Below, piece after piece: positions 20,836-29,626 of a stretch of 64,000 nucleotides of DNA. Every line of letters starts with the position of its first letter. Positions within the stretch are counted from its first letter, which is position 1. The position numbers were made by a program, and so were the translations under genes. Source of the stretch: Saliniramus fredricksonii. Its GTDB lineage: Bacteria > Pseudomonadota > Alphaproteobacteria > Rhizobiales > Beijerinckiaceae. Location: the NCBI RefSeq assembly GCF_900094735.1, contig NZ_FMBM01000002.1, positions 620,001 to 684,000 of the forward strand, written 5' to 3'. Below the pieces are notes generated by a model, which worked only from the letters and a program-made list of their open reading frames with translations, was not told the DNA's origin and made no database searches.

Positions 20836-21141
20836 TTAGGTGCGCATCGCCGCGTCCGCCCTGCCTGAGCCGCGTAGCACCTCATCGAACAAAGCCGCCG
20901 GCTCCATGTCCATGGCACGCGCGAGGGCGATGAATTCGGCGAGGTCGAGGCGACGCTCGCAGCCCTCCACCTTGGCCAGCCATGATTGCGGCTTTCCCAA
21001 CCTGTCGGCGATGCGCCGGCCCTTCTCCCGCCGGCACCATTCCGGCCCGGGGTGAGCCCGCCAGAACAACGAGGCTGAGCGGGTTACAGCGCCTCGGAAT
21101 TCTGGTCGTCGAGGCTGGGCTTTTGCAATCTCCTGATGCAT
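20836..21141 (-). CDS. XRE-family regulator, probably with a damaged N-terminal half
   Basis: The last 55 residues of this 101-codon frame (IADRLGKPQSWLAKVEGCER, then RLDLAEFIALARAMDME) are the second half of an XRE/Cro helix-turn-helix, including the recognition helix. The first 45 residues are unusual (WRAHPGPEWCRREKGRR) and lack the normal first helix with a LTQxELA-type motif. Either a short deletion has removed it or the true start is elsewhere. It is divergent from the phosphoribosyltransferase/DprA-like pair with only 43 bases between starts, the usual position of an operon-specific repressor. Function as a regulator is inferred and its integrity is doubtful. Confidence 0.6.
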   Translation of the reverse strand: MHQEIAKAQPRRPEFRGAVTRSASLFWRAHPGPEWCRREKGRRIADRLGKPQSWLAKVEGCERRLDLAEFIALARAMDMEPAALFDEVLRGSGRADAAMRT

Positions 21142-21184
21142 AAATAGATTGCTTTTACGAACGAGCTAGCGCGAGAGTTGCCAA

Positions 21185-22060
21185 ATGTCATCTGAACGGA
21201 TTTGTGAGGCTGAAAGCGATGAAATGTTTCTTGGGGCTCCGAAAGAGCCGAACGAGGAAGCTTTTCGCAAAATGATCGATGATGGAAGAGCGCGGCGGAT
21301 TTGTTTTGCAACGGAGAATCAGGACCAGCCAGTGCGAGAGTGGCCAGAGGGGCGCTCCTACAGTCACAAACTCGTTCTTTCTTTTGCTGATACAATTGGT
21401 CCGGTGCTGCAAAAACGATTTGGGATTGGATTAACGCTGACGCCTTTTGGAAACTATTTTGCGCCTGTGGACGAAGTTGTCGCCATGAAGCTCGAAGACT
21501 TCGTTGGGGAGCATCGACAGACGGTCTTCATCCGCGATCATCTGGATCTGTCATTCGCCATGGGAATGCATATTCTCGGCGATGAAAAGACTGAGCTGGG
21601 GGAATTGGTAAAAGCCGCCAAATACCAGAATGATGCCGGAGCAACGACCGAGCTGATCGCGCGCGCATCGGATTTCGTCAAGAACATGCCGTTTCTGCGT
21701 AATGCTGATATCATCGTCGCGGTTCCGCCGGCGTCGGGCAAGGCGACCGACCTCCCGACCGAGATCGCGGAAGGTGTCGCAAAAGCATCCCGAAAAGAGG
21801 TCGGTCTCGCGGGGCGATGGCAATCGGAAAAGGTATCGCTGAAGGATGTCGGGCTGCACCAGAAATGGTCGTTTCTGGAAGAGGCGGGTTTGCAGGTCGA
21901 TCCCTCGACAGTGGCGGGAAAGCGGGTCATTCTGATTGATGACCTCTACCAGAGCGGCTGCACCATGCAGTTTGTCGCATCACGGTTGAAAGCTGCGGGT
22001 GCCAGGCGTATTTTTGGGCTCGCCATGGTCAAGGCGAGGAGCAACTCGGACAACGTATGA
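21185..22060 (+). CDS. ComF-like phosphoribosyltransferase-fold protein
   Basis: This 291-residue protein carries the type I phosphoribosyltransferase PRPP-binding loop at about residues 248–260 (VILIDDLYQSGCT: hydrophobic strand, paired Asp, then SGCT), preceded by NADIIVAVPPASGK as the earlier strand-loop. Residues 1–120 are not recognisable and contain HKLVLSFADTIGP. The best family relation is to ComF/amidophosphoribosyl-type PRTases. No base substrate can be named, and some relatives act in DNA uptake with DprA rather than in salvage. The gene ends 3 bases before a DprA-like gene, so the two are surely co-expressed. The early part is less GC-rich than the surroundings. Confidence 0.78.
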   Translation: MSSERICEAESDEMFLGAPKEPNEEAFRKMIDDGRARRICFATENQDQPVREWPEGRSYSHKLVLSFADTIGPVLQKRFGIGLTLTPFGNYFAPVDEVVAMKLEDFVGEHRQTVFIRDHLDLSFAMGMHILGDEKTELGELVKAAKYQNDAGATTELIARASDFVKNMPFLRNADIIVAVPPASGKATDLPTEIAEGVAKASRKEVGLAGRWQSEKVSLKDVGLHQKWSFLEEAGLQVDPSTVAGKRVILIDDLYQSGCTMQFVASRLKAAGARRIFGLAMVKARSNSDNV

Positions 22061-22063
22061 GCC

Positions 22064-22876
22064 ATGTGGGCATCGGCAAGGCATAATCGTCAGACACTGG
22101 CAGGGCAGGCGGCATCTTCGGCGCAACAGGCGAGTTTGCTTGCCGATGACGAAACAGCGCGGGTCGACGCCACTATCGACGATTTGGAGCGGAAGTTCGG
22201 TCGCGCGCTCTATCACAGCAACGCCGACGATGCCGGGTTTCCGCCTTCACTCAGCGCGCTCTACGCCGAAGACCGCCCGCAGCAGCTCTTCGCATTGGGC
22301 AATCTCGCGCTTCTCGCGGAAAGCGGTGTCGGAATCTGCGGCTCGCGCGATGCCTCGTCACGTGCACTCGATATTGCCGGCGAGGTCGTGGGCATGCTCG
22401 CGCACGAGGGGCAGGTGATCGTTTCCGGCTACGCGCGCGGTGTCGATCAGATCGCCCATGCGGCGGCCCTCGATGCAGGCGGCAAGACGATCATCGTCCT
22501 GCCCGAAGGACTTGCGCGTTTTTCGATCCGCAAGGATCTGCGCAGCTTGTGGGATTGGGAGCGCATCCTCGTCGTCAGCCAGTTTTCCTTGCAGACGCCG
22601 TGGAAGTCCTGGAACGCCATGCGTCGAAACCGGACTATCATGGGGCTGTCCCGCGCGATGCTGGTCGTCGAGGCAAAGTCCAATGGCGGCACTTTCGATG
22701 CCGGAAAGGTAGCCCTAGCCTACCGCAAACCCGTCTTTGCTGTTGATTTCAGCGACATTGACGAAGCCCGCTCGGGAAACCGGATCCTGATCGACGAGGG
22801 TGCGATGCCCTTGAAGCGTGATCGCATAAGCGGTGCTCCGAATATCCGCCCGATAATTGAAGCCGTCAGCAACTGA
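22064..22876 (+). CDS. Short DprA/Smf-like (SLOG-fold) protein
   Basis: This 270-residue protein has the Rossmann-like DprA/Smf core. Its parts are GVGICGSRDAS, VIVSGYARGVDQIAHAAALD, GGKTIIVLPEGL, MRRNRTIMGLSRAMLVVEA and KPVFAVDF, all aligned with the motifs DprA uses for single-stranded DNA and dimerisation. It lacks a recognisable N-terminal SAM domain and the C-terminal winged helix of full DprA. It follows the PRTase gene after 3 bases. Housekeeping DprA genes are usually single and next to topA or plsY, so this paired, short form is probably a specialised paralogue. The function (transformation, defence or nucleotide sensing) is not shown. Confidence 0.82.
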   Translation: MWASARHNRQTLAGQAASSAQQASLLADDETARVDATIDDLERKFGRALYHSNADDAGFPPSLSALYAEDRPQQLFALGNLALLAESGVGICGSRDASSRALDIAGEVVGMLAHEGQVIVSGYARGVDQIAHAAALDAGGKTIIVLPEGLARFSIRKDLRSLWDWERILVVSQFSLQTPWKSWNAMRRNRTIMGLSRAMLVVEAKSNGGTFDAGKVALAYRKPVFAVDFSDIDEARSGNRILIDEGAMPLKRDRISGAPNIRPIIEAVSN

Positions 22877-23049
22877 TTATTTTGCCATTGAGATGATGTG
22901 CGTGTCGCTCGTTGTCTCCGCGCCACCCAGTGCAACGCCCGCCGAATCTCTCTTCCCTCACGGGCGATGCCGGGCGATCGCTTGGTTGCACGCCGATACA
23001 ACCAAAACCACTCTTTCCAATGCCTGATACGTGTTTTACTGTCGCCACA

Positions 23050-23242
23050 GAGCCGGGCAAATCCGGCTCCGGGGCGTCGAAACCCCTTCCCACAGCGGTC
23101 GGTGCGACCGAAAAGGCACCTCCTCGACCTTCATGGCCGGGGAGGCGCTGGCGTATGTCCAAGGCTGCGGTCTAAAGGCCAGTGCGGTCGTCCGAGGGCG
23201 GCTTTCCAACTCCCCGGTCACCAGAGCGAACCTCTGGTGACC
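23050..23242 (+). ncRNA. Candidate structured RNA or leader with several strong hairpins
   Basis: Four inverted repeats lie in order. They are 23050–23056 with 23063–23069 (7 bp, loop GCAAAT), 23071–23074 with 23083–23086 (4 bp), 23096–23100 with 23106–23110 (5 bp), and 23216–23226 with 23232–23242 (perfect 11 bp, 5-base loop). The arrangement lies in a 408-base gap between the DprA-like gene and a small membrane protein, ending 42 bases before the latter's start. No T-run follows the last hairpin. From memory only, the segment resembles phage P4/P1-type C4/ash immunity leaders; I could not verify this. It may instead be an attenuator. Strand is assumed from the flanking genes. Confidence 0.35.
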
Positions 23243-23284
23243 ACGCGAACCTGATTTCAGGACCGGTCTTCGGGGAGTTCGAGC

Positions 23285-23596
23285 ATGGACGAGACAACAT
23301 TCTGGCAGGCATTCTTCATCACCTATCAATCGCTGACGGACTGGATCAAGGCGCTGTGGCTGGTCATCCCGCCGGTGTTCATCTTCGCCATGACGGCACT
23401 CATCCTGCGCGGGCGACGCGCCCCGCCGCAGGCTGATGGCGAACTCGTCTACACCGTGCACCGCGACGCCACCGGCCAGTACCGCATCCTGCGCCACACG
23501 CCGTCCGCCACCACAGACGACGCCCCGACCTGCCTGCCCCTCGACGACGACCAGCCAATGCTGATCCCGCCGACATGGCGAGGGCGAAGCGGCTGA
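23285..23596 (+). CDS. Small single-pass membrane protein, unknown function
   Basis: This 103-residue protein has one membrane helix at about residues 22–41 (KALWLVIPPVFIFAMTALIL) followed by basic RGRR and an 60-residue polar tail (DGELVYTVHRDATGQYRILR). It has a good ribosome-binding site (GGGGAG about 8 bases before the ATG). Codon use matches the host genes. I do not recognise the family. It lies directly after the structured segment ending at 23242. Confidence 0.65.
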   Translation: MDETTFWQAFFITYQSLTDWIKALWLVIPPVFIFAMTALILRGRRAPPQADGELVYTVHRDATGQYRILRHTPSATTDDAPTCLPLDDDQPMLIPPTWRGRSG

Positions 23597-23602
23597 TGCA
23601 GC

Positions 23603-23755
23603 GCGATCTCCCCTCTCCCTCCGTGGGGGCCGGGGGTGAGGAGCGTTGATGATTATACTCTGCCGTGGATGACGGTCGCGCTTCATCACGCTCGCGCTTT
23701 ATCCTGATGCGCCCCTCACCCCCAACCCCTCTCCACCAGGGAGAGGGGAGTTCGG
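23603..23755. repeat. Palindromic intergenic repeat element
   Basis: Two arms of about 43–46 bases form an imperfect inverted repeat: 23603–23645 (with CCCCTCTCCCTCC and CCGGGGGTGAGG) and 23710–23755 (with CCCCTCACCCCC and GGGAGAGGGGAG). They flank about 64 bases containing GATGATTATACTCTGCC. No transposase is present. The left arm starts with the same string as the palindrome at 20783–20811. This resembles the small mosaic or MITE-like repeats common between Rhizobiales genes. The rest of the gap to 23881 holds no gene. Confidence 0.72.
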
Positions 23756-23881
23756 GCGCGGCTTTCATGGAGGGCGGGCCTCCTGTCCCTCGGAGAGCGA
23801 GGTGCGTGCGCAATTCAGATGCCGCTTCTTATCCCGAACTGCACAAGGTCTCGGTGCGTGACGTCTTGTTGCGCCGGCCCG

Positions 23882-25318
23882 TCAATCACGCCGCGCGCGC
23901 AGATGCATCACCACGGGGCGATCCGGGCGCAATGTCACCCGATGCAGCGGCTCGACGGCGCCATCCCCGGCCAGCGAGAGATCGACGGCGCGCAGGACCC
24001 GGGCGAGGATCAGGATGGCCTCCTGCATGGAAAAACTCTGACCGATACAGACACGCGGACCGGCGCCGAAGGGCAGATAGGCGAAGCGCGGGATGCTGGC
24101 GCGGCACTCCGGCAGGAAGCGGGCAGGATCAAACAGATCAGGCTCCTCCCACAGCGTCTTGTGGCGATGCAGCACCCACGGCGCGATGGTGACGAGGGTG
24201 CCTTTCGGCACGCGGATCCCGGCGATCCGGTCGGGTCCGAGCGCTTCGCGGCTCATGAAGGGCACCGGCGGGTAGAGCCGCATCGCTTCTTCCAGAACGG
24301 CGCGGGTATGGACCAGCTTGTCGAGTGTCTGTGGCGTGGCTGGGCCGTCGCCGAGAACGGCATCGGCCTCCCTGCGGATCGCCTGCGCCCATTCCGGCGC
24401 GCGGGCGAGCAGATACAGGCTCCAGGTCAGCGCGTTGGCGGTGGTCTCGTGGCCGGCGCCGATGAAGGTGACGATATTGGCCTGGACGGAAATTTCGTCG
24501 AGCGGCTCTCCGGTCTCCGGATCGCGCGCCTCGAGCAGCAGGGTGAGCAGATCCCGCGGTGCATCCGCACCGCTCTCGATCAGGGCGCGGCGGCGGGTAA
24601 TCAGTTCGCCGACCACCTCTTCGAAGAAGCGGATGGCCGGGCGGGCACGCAGGCGCCCGATCCGGGGCAGGAAATCGGGCAGGCGCAGCACATCGAGCGG
24701 ATCGATCGGGCCGACAGCCTCGAAGAACCGCGTGATCGCCCGCGACAGCGCATCCGGGTCGCGGTCGAGCCCGTGGGTGAAGATGGTACGCTCCAGCACA
24801 TCAAGGGTGACGCGGGTCATTTCCAGCGACATGTCGCGCTCGCGCGGCAGACGCCGCGTAAGGCGGGCGACGAGGCGCTGCGCGCTGTCATCCATGATGG
24901 AGAGAAAGCCGGTGACATTCCGCGCCGAGAATAATGGCGCGAGCGTGCGTCTGAGAAGCTTCCATTCATCGCCCTCGGCGGTGAGCAGACCCTCGCCGAG
25001 ACCGGGCGCGAGCACGCGGCGTTGCAGGTCGTCCTTGCGGTAATTGGATGCGTTATCGAGCAGCACATGCCGGATCGCCTGCGGCTCGTTGAGCACGAGC
25101 ACGCGGCCCATCACGCCCTTGCCGTAGAGGATCGGCTTTTCGAAATGCGCCTTCGTCCAGGTCGTCAGCGGGTTGCTGCGCGCGGCGGAAAGAAAGCCGA
25201 AGAGATCAGGCGGGCGGTCGCGCGGCGCGGGCGCGGGCGGGCGCAGGCCCGTCTCAGGCATCGACGTGTCCGTCATATCGCTGATCCCGGGTTCGCCGAT
25301 CGGGGCTGTTTGCGTCAT
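23882..25318 (-). CDS. Cytochrome P450
   Basis: This 478-residue haem-thiolate monooxygenase has all the core signatures. They are the I-helix oxygen-binding motif GAGHETTANALTW, the ExxR pair in LEEAMRLYPP, the segment DPARFLPE, and the haem loop FGAGPRVCIGQ with the axial Cys. No membrane anchor is seen, as expected for a soluble bacterial P450. The pattern (PPVPFMSREALGPDRIAGIRVPKG) is that of fatty-acid or xenobiotic hydroxylase-like bacterial P450s, but the substrate cannot be told. No ferredoxin or reductase gene is adjacent. Start 25318 has GGAG 6 bases upstream. It is divergent from fumC, with 74 bases between. Confidence 0.94.
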   Translation of the reverse strand: MTQTAPIGEPGISDMTDTSMPETGLRPPAPAPRDRPPDLFGFLSAARSNPLTTWTKAHFEKPILYGKGVMGRVLVLNEPQAIRHVLLDNASNYRKDDLQRRVLAPGLGEGLLTAEGDEWKLLRRTLAPLFSARNVTGFLSIMDDSAQRLVARLTRRLPRERDMSLEMTRVTLDVLERTIFTHGLDRDPDALSRAITRFFEAVGPIDPLDVLRLPDFLPRIGRLRARPAIRFFEEVVGELITRRRALIESGADAPRDLLTLLLEARDPETGEPLDEISVQANIVTFIGAGHETTANALTWSLYLLARAPEWAQAIRREADAVLGDGPATPQTLDKLVHTRAVLEEAMRLYPPVPFMSREALGPDRIAGIRVPKGTLVTIAPWVLHRHKTLWEEPDLFDPARFLPECRASIPRFAYLPFGAGPRVCIGQSFSMQEAILILARVLRAVDLSLAGDGAVEPLHRVTLRPDRPVVMHLRARRD

Positions 25319-25392
25319 AGTATTCTCCACGGCCTCGCGATTCGGGCCGAACGTCCCATGATGTGGGGCGTTGACAGTGCGGGAGGAAGAGC

Positions 25393-26808
<1,416 letters not shown>

Positions 26809-26812
26809 GGCG

Positions 26813-27034
26813 ATGAACGGCGATGTCGTCAATCTGCGTCAGTTTCGCAAGCGCAAGGCGCGGGCACAGGCCGAGCGCGAAGCCGCCGACAACCGGGTGA
26901 AATTCGGTCGCAGGAAGAGCGAGAAGCAGCTCACCGAGAGCGAACGCGCCCGCGACACGGCCCGGCTCGAAGGCCATCGCCTCGGCGCGCGGGATGATGA
27001 CGACGCCGATAATGCCGGGCCCGACAATGACTGA
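26813..27034 (+). CDS. DUF4169 family protein
   Basis: This 73-residue, highly charged protein begins MNGDVVNLRQFRKRKAR, the hallmark of the DUF4169 family of short alphaproteobacterial proteins of unknown function. The middle is basic (NRVKFGRRKSEK), followed by ERARDTARLEGHRL and an acidic end. It starts 4 bases after fumC and overlaps the next gene by 8 bases, so all three are probably translated from one message. Confidence 0.85.
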   Translation: MNGDVVNLRQFRKRKARAQAEREAADNRVKFGRRKSEKQLTESERARDTARLEGHRLGARDDDDADNAGPDND

Positions 27035-27266
27035 CCGGCCGCGCGGGGTCATCAAGCGTTCCATCGCCATTGCCGGCCACCGCACCTCGATCTCGCTGGA
27101 GGAGCCGTTCTGGGAGGAACTGCGCCGCATCGCCTCGGCGCGCGGCATCGCCTTGCAGAAACTCGTCGCCGAGATCGATGCCGGGCGCGCGGGGGAGAAT
27201 CTCTCCTCGGCCCTGCGCGTCCATGTGCTTGAAGAGCTGCGCAAGCAGCGCGCAAGCGATCAGTAG
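27027..27266 (+). CDS. Ribbon-helix-helix domain protein (RHH_4 type)
   Basis: The true start is probably 27027 (MTDRPRGVIKRS), giving 79 residues; the frame also opens at 26994. KRSIAIAGHRTSISLEEPFW followed by EELRRIASARGIALQKLVAE is the RHH fold of the aryl-sulfate-sulfotransferase-associated RHH_4 family. Such proteins are short predicted DNA-binding proteins common in Rhizobiales. It overlaps the DUF4169 gene and is convergent with the deaminase gene, with 9 bases between the stops. Its targets are unknown. Confidence 0.8.
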   Translation: MTDRPRGVIKRSIAIAGHRTSISLEEPFWEELRRIASARGIALQKLVAEIDAGRAGENLSSALRVHVLEELRKQRASDQ

Positions 27267-27275
27267 GGAAGACGA

Positions 27276-27752
27276 TCAGTAGGCAACCCTGTCGGGCTTG
27301 TTCAGCCAGGCCTCGAACACCGCCTTCGCATCCGCGTTCGGCTGGTGGGTGATCGGCAGGCTGCGCGCCTCCGGGGCTTTGGGAATCTCGTCATAGATGA
27401 AGGAATCGTCGAACCCGATCGCCGCTGCGTCAGCACGGGTATTGGCATAGACGATCCGTGCCACGCGCGCCCAATAGGCCGAGGCGAGGCACATCGGGCA
27501 GGGTTCGCAGCTGGTATAGAGCACGGCGCCTTTGAGCGAAAAATCACCGACGGCCTGACAGGCGCGCCGGATCGCGACGACTTCCGCATGCGCTGTGGGG
27601 TCATTCGCGGAGGTGACCTGGTTCCAGCCCTCGGCGAGGACCTTGCCGTCGCGCACGATTACCGCACCGAAGGGCCCGCCGGCGCCCTCGTTCATATGCT
27701 CGCGCGAGAGTCGCACCGCATGCGCGAGAAAGCGGGCATCGTCGTCATGCAT
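27276..27752 (-). CDS. Nucleoside/guanine deaminase of the CDA fold
   Basis: This 158-residue zinc deaminase has the motif pair HAEVVAIRRAC and SCEPCPMCLASAYWARV. The His and two Cys residues bind zinc and the Glu is the proton shuttle. The GPFGAVIVRDGKVLAEGWNQ start and the FDDSFIYDEIPK end resemble guanine deaminase (GuaD of the CDA family) more than tRNA adenosine deaminase. Start 27752 (MHDDDARF) overlaps the xdhC stop by 8 bases, and xdhC-guaD pairing supports a role in purine breakdown (guanine to xanthine). Cytosine or creatinine-type substrates are not excluded. Confidence 0.85.
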   Translation of the reverse strand: MHDDDARFLAHAVRLSREHMNEGAGGPFGAVIVRDGKVLAEGWNQVTSANDPTAHAEVVAIRRACQAVGDFSLKGAVLYTSCEPCPMCLASAYWARVARIVYANTRADAAAIGFDDSFIYDEIPKAPEARSLPITHQPNADAKAVFEAWLNKPDRVAY

Positions 27753-28332
27753 GGTCCGTGATCTCCTGATGGGGCAGCGTTTCGCGCAGCGCAAGCAATT
27801 GCGCCGCCGTCGCGGCGGCGATGATGGCGGGATCCTTGTTGGTAATGCCCGCGATCCCGATCGGGCAGGAAAGCTGCGCGATGCGCGCATCGGCGATGCC
27901 GAGTTCGCGATAGCGCTTTTCGAACCGCGCGCGCTTCGTGCGCGATCCGATCAGCCCCACAAAGGGCAGATCATCGCGCGCCAAAGCCGCCGCCGTGACG
28001 GCAAGATCGATCGGGTGGCTGTGGCTCATCACGAGGACGAAGGCACCGGCAGGGATACGCGCGACGAGTTCATCCGGCGCGTCATGATGCAGAGGCGTGA
28101 CATTGGCCGGGATATGCGCGGGAAACGCGCCCTCGCGGCTGTCGCACCAGGTGAGCGCGAAGGGCAGCGGCGCGAGCGCGAGAACGAGCGCGCGCCCGAC
28201 ATGCCCGGCGCCGAACAGCCAGACCGGGTGGCGCGCCACGCCATAGGACTCGGTCCAGGCGCGCGGCGGCGCGACGCTGCGGCGGGCGGGCGAGGGGGGC
28301 AGAGAGGGGGGCAGGATCGATGATGCGCTCAT
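27745..28332 (-). CDS. xdhC: XdhC C-terminal domain protein, N-terminally truncated
   Basis: XdhC loads sulfurated molybdenum cofactor into xanthine dehydrogenase. This frame carries the C-terminal Rossmann-type XdhC domain: VWLFGAGHVGRALVLAL, HHDAPDELVARIPAGAFVLV, MSHSHPIDLAVTAAAL and FVGLIGSRTKRARFEKRYRE. The N-terminal XdhC/CoxI domain of about 100 residues (usually with GSxPR and GxIGGG) is absent. There is no room for it, since the divergent cupin gene begins 165 bases away. The xdhA and xdhB genes that usually precede it are missing. An in-frame start at 28467 adds residues without similarity. It is probably a remnant, although the domain frame is intact. Confidence 0.72.
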   Translation of the reverse strand: MSASSILPPSLPPSPARRSVAPPRAWTESYGVARHPVWLFGAGHVGRALVLALAPLPFALTWCDSREGAFPAHIPANVTPLHHDAPDELVARIPAGAFVLVMSHSHPIDLAVTAAALARDDLPFVGLIGSRTKRARFEKRYRELGIADARIAQLSCPIGIAGITNKDPAIIAAATAAQLLALRETLPHQEITDHA

Positions 28333-28496
28333 GACCGCGCGATGATGGCCCGGATCAATGCATCTGGCAAAGGCTTCCTCACAGGCCTCGAACACTGCGC
28401 CATTGCAGCGGCGCAAAGCGGCGTGTCGCGATACGCGGCTTGACCCGGGCGCGTGGTTGCGGCCCAATCACAGGCTCAACAGGGAGAGAGCGTTTC

Positions 28497-28919
28497 ATGG
28501 ATATCTTCAGAGCCGAAGCCCGGCCCTCGCGCCGTGTGGCGGAGGAATATTTCACCGGCGAAGTCTGGCAGGATCCGATCGTGGAGACGCCCGAGCCGGC
28601 GCGCGCCAAGGCGGTCCGCGTGATCTTCTCGCCGGGGGCGCGCACCAACTGGCACACGCATCCGCTCGGGCAATCGCTGCATGTGGTCGCCGGGATCGGG
28701 CACATCCAGGTCTGGGGCGGGCCGGTGCGGGTCATCCGGCCCGGCGATACCGTGTGGATTCCGCCGGGCGAGAAGCACTGGCACGGCGCTGCGCCCGACC
28801 GGGCGATGACGCATATCGCCATTCACGAGCATATTGACGGTGTGCATGTGGAATGGCTCGAGCGGGTCGATGACGCCCAATACGCCGTCGCGCCGCAGGA
28901 CAAGCCCGCCGAGGCGTGA
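28497..28919 (+). CDS. Cupin-domain protein
   Basis: This 140-residue single-cupin protein has the two cupin motifs, GARTNWHTHPLGQSLHVVAG with the metal-binding His residues and IRPGDTVWIPPGEKHWHGAA. It ends with THIAIHEHIDGVHVEWLERV. The form is that of small (R)-mandelonitrile-lyase-like or quercetinase-like cupins annotated as carboxymuconolactone-associated. The reaction is not known here. A strong ribosome-binding site (AGGGAGAG, 8 bases upstream) fixes start 28497. It stands alone between xdhC and a host-attachment-type gene. Confidence 0.85.
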   Translation: MDIFRAEARPSRRVAEEYFTGEVWQDPIVETPEPARAKAVRVIFSPGARTNWHTHPLGQSLHVVAGIGHIQVWGGPVRVIRPGDTVWIPPGEKHWHGAAPDRAMTHIAIHEHIDGVHVEWLERVDDAQYAVAPQDKPAEA

Positions 28920-28925
28920 CATCCG

Positions 28926-29375
28926 TCAATCGGCGAGATTGCTCTGGATATCGGGGACGGGGTGGCCGGTGAGATCCTTGGCCACCTCGGCCACCACCAG
29001 ATCGCGGACCTGATGGCTGATATCCTTCCGCAATTCCGCGAGGATTTTCGGCGGGGCGACGAGTATGAAGCTCTTCACATCCCGCTCGCGCCGGATATCT
29101 TCCAGCGTCTCGGCGATCTCCTTGGCGAAGCGCTGTTCGGCGATCTGGTGCCAATCGGTTTGCCCGACGCCCGAGCGATGCGCATCAACGCCCATGGCGC
29201 GCCCGGGCCTGTCGGTACCCTGTTCATGAGTCGCAGGGTTCTCGGGAGCCTTGAAGACATCCTCGACCCGCAGATCCGGCGCGATGGGTGAGCCGTGATT
29301 GCATAGAACAAGTACCTTGCCCCCGTCCCCGACGACGACGCGGCATTCATGCGGAATCATCAAACGCTCGGTCAT
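28926..29375 (-). CDS. Host attachment family protein (bacterial eRF1-like family)
   Basis: This 149-residue protein matches the family named after an Agrobacterium protein required for attachment to host cells. Signatures are WVVVGDGGKVLVL-like (here RVVVGDGGKVLVLCNHG), DRPGRAMG, and FAKEIAETLEDIRRERDVKS followed by FILVAPPKILAELRKDIS. The fold is related to archaeo-eukaryotic release factor domains. The biochemical role is unsettled. Start 29375 has GAGGGAG about 8 bases upstream; a GTG at 29384 is also open. Host association cannot be inferred from this gene alone. Confidence 0.82.
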   Translation of the reverse strand: MTERLMIPHECRVVVGDGGKVLVLCNHGSPIAPDLRVEDVFKAPENPATHEQGTDRPGRAMGVDAHRSGVGQTDWHQIAEQRFAKEIAETLEDIRRERDVKSFILVAPPKILAELRKDISHQVRDLVVAEVAKDLTGHPVPDIQSNLAD

Positions 29376-29626
29376 GTGGTGCACTCCCTCGTTTTCGCGG
29401 TTCGTAAACCGGCTTCCCGTTGCGCGCCACCTTCGCCGTTCCAGACGCAGCCATTGAGCCGGACCATGCGACGGGGCACCATGATCTCCGTCAATCTTTC
29501 ATGCGCAAACGAAGACGGCATACGGCCAACGCACGGGGAGGGCGATCGTTTCGGGGGTTTGATGCGCAGCCTATGTTTGACATTTTCGCGTATTTGTTCG
29601 ACATTGATGCCATCGAGGAGGGTGCC

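Noticed and set aside
22898-23254. Three overlapping short open frames in the gap after the DprA-like gene
   Set aside because: None has a convincing ribosome-binding site, and the hairpin structure explains the sequence better than coding.
28333-28467. N-terminal extension of xdhC
   Set aside because: The added residues show none of the XdhC/CoxI motifs, so the start at 28332 is kept and the gene is called truncated.
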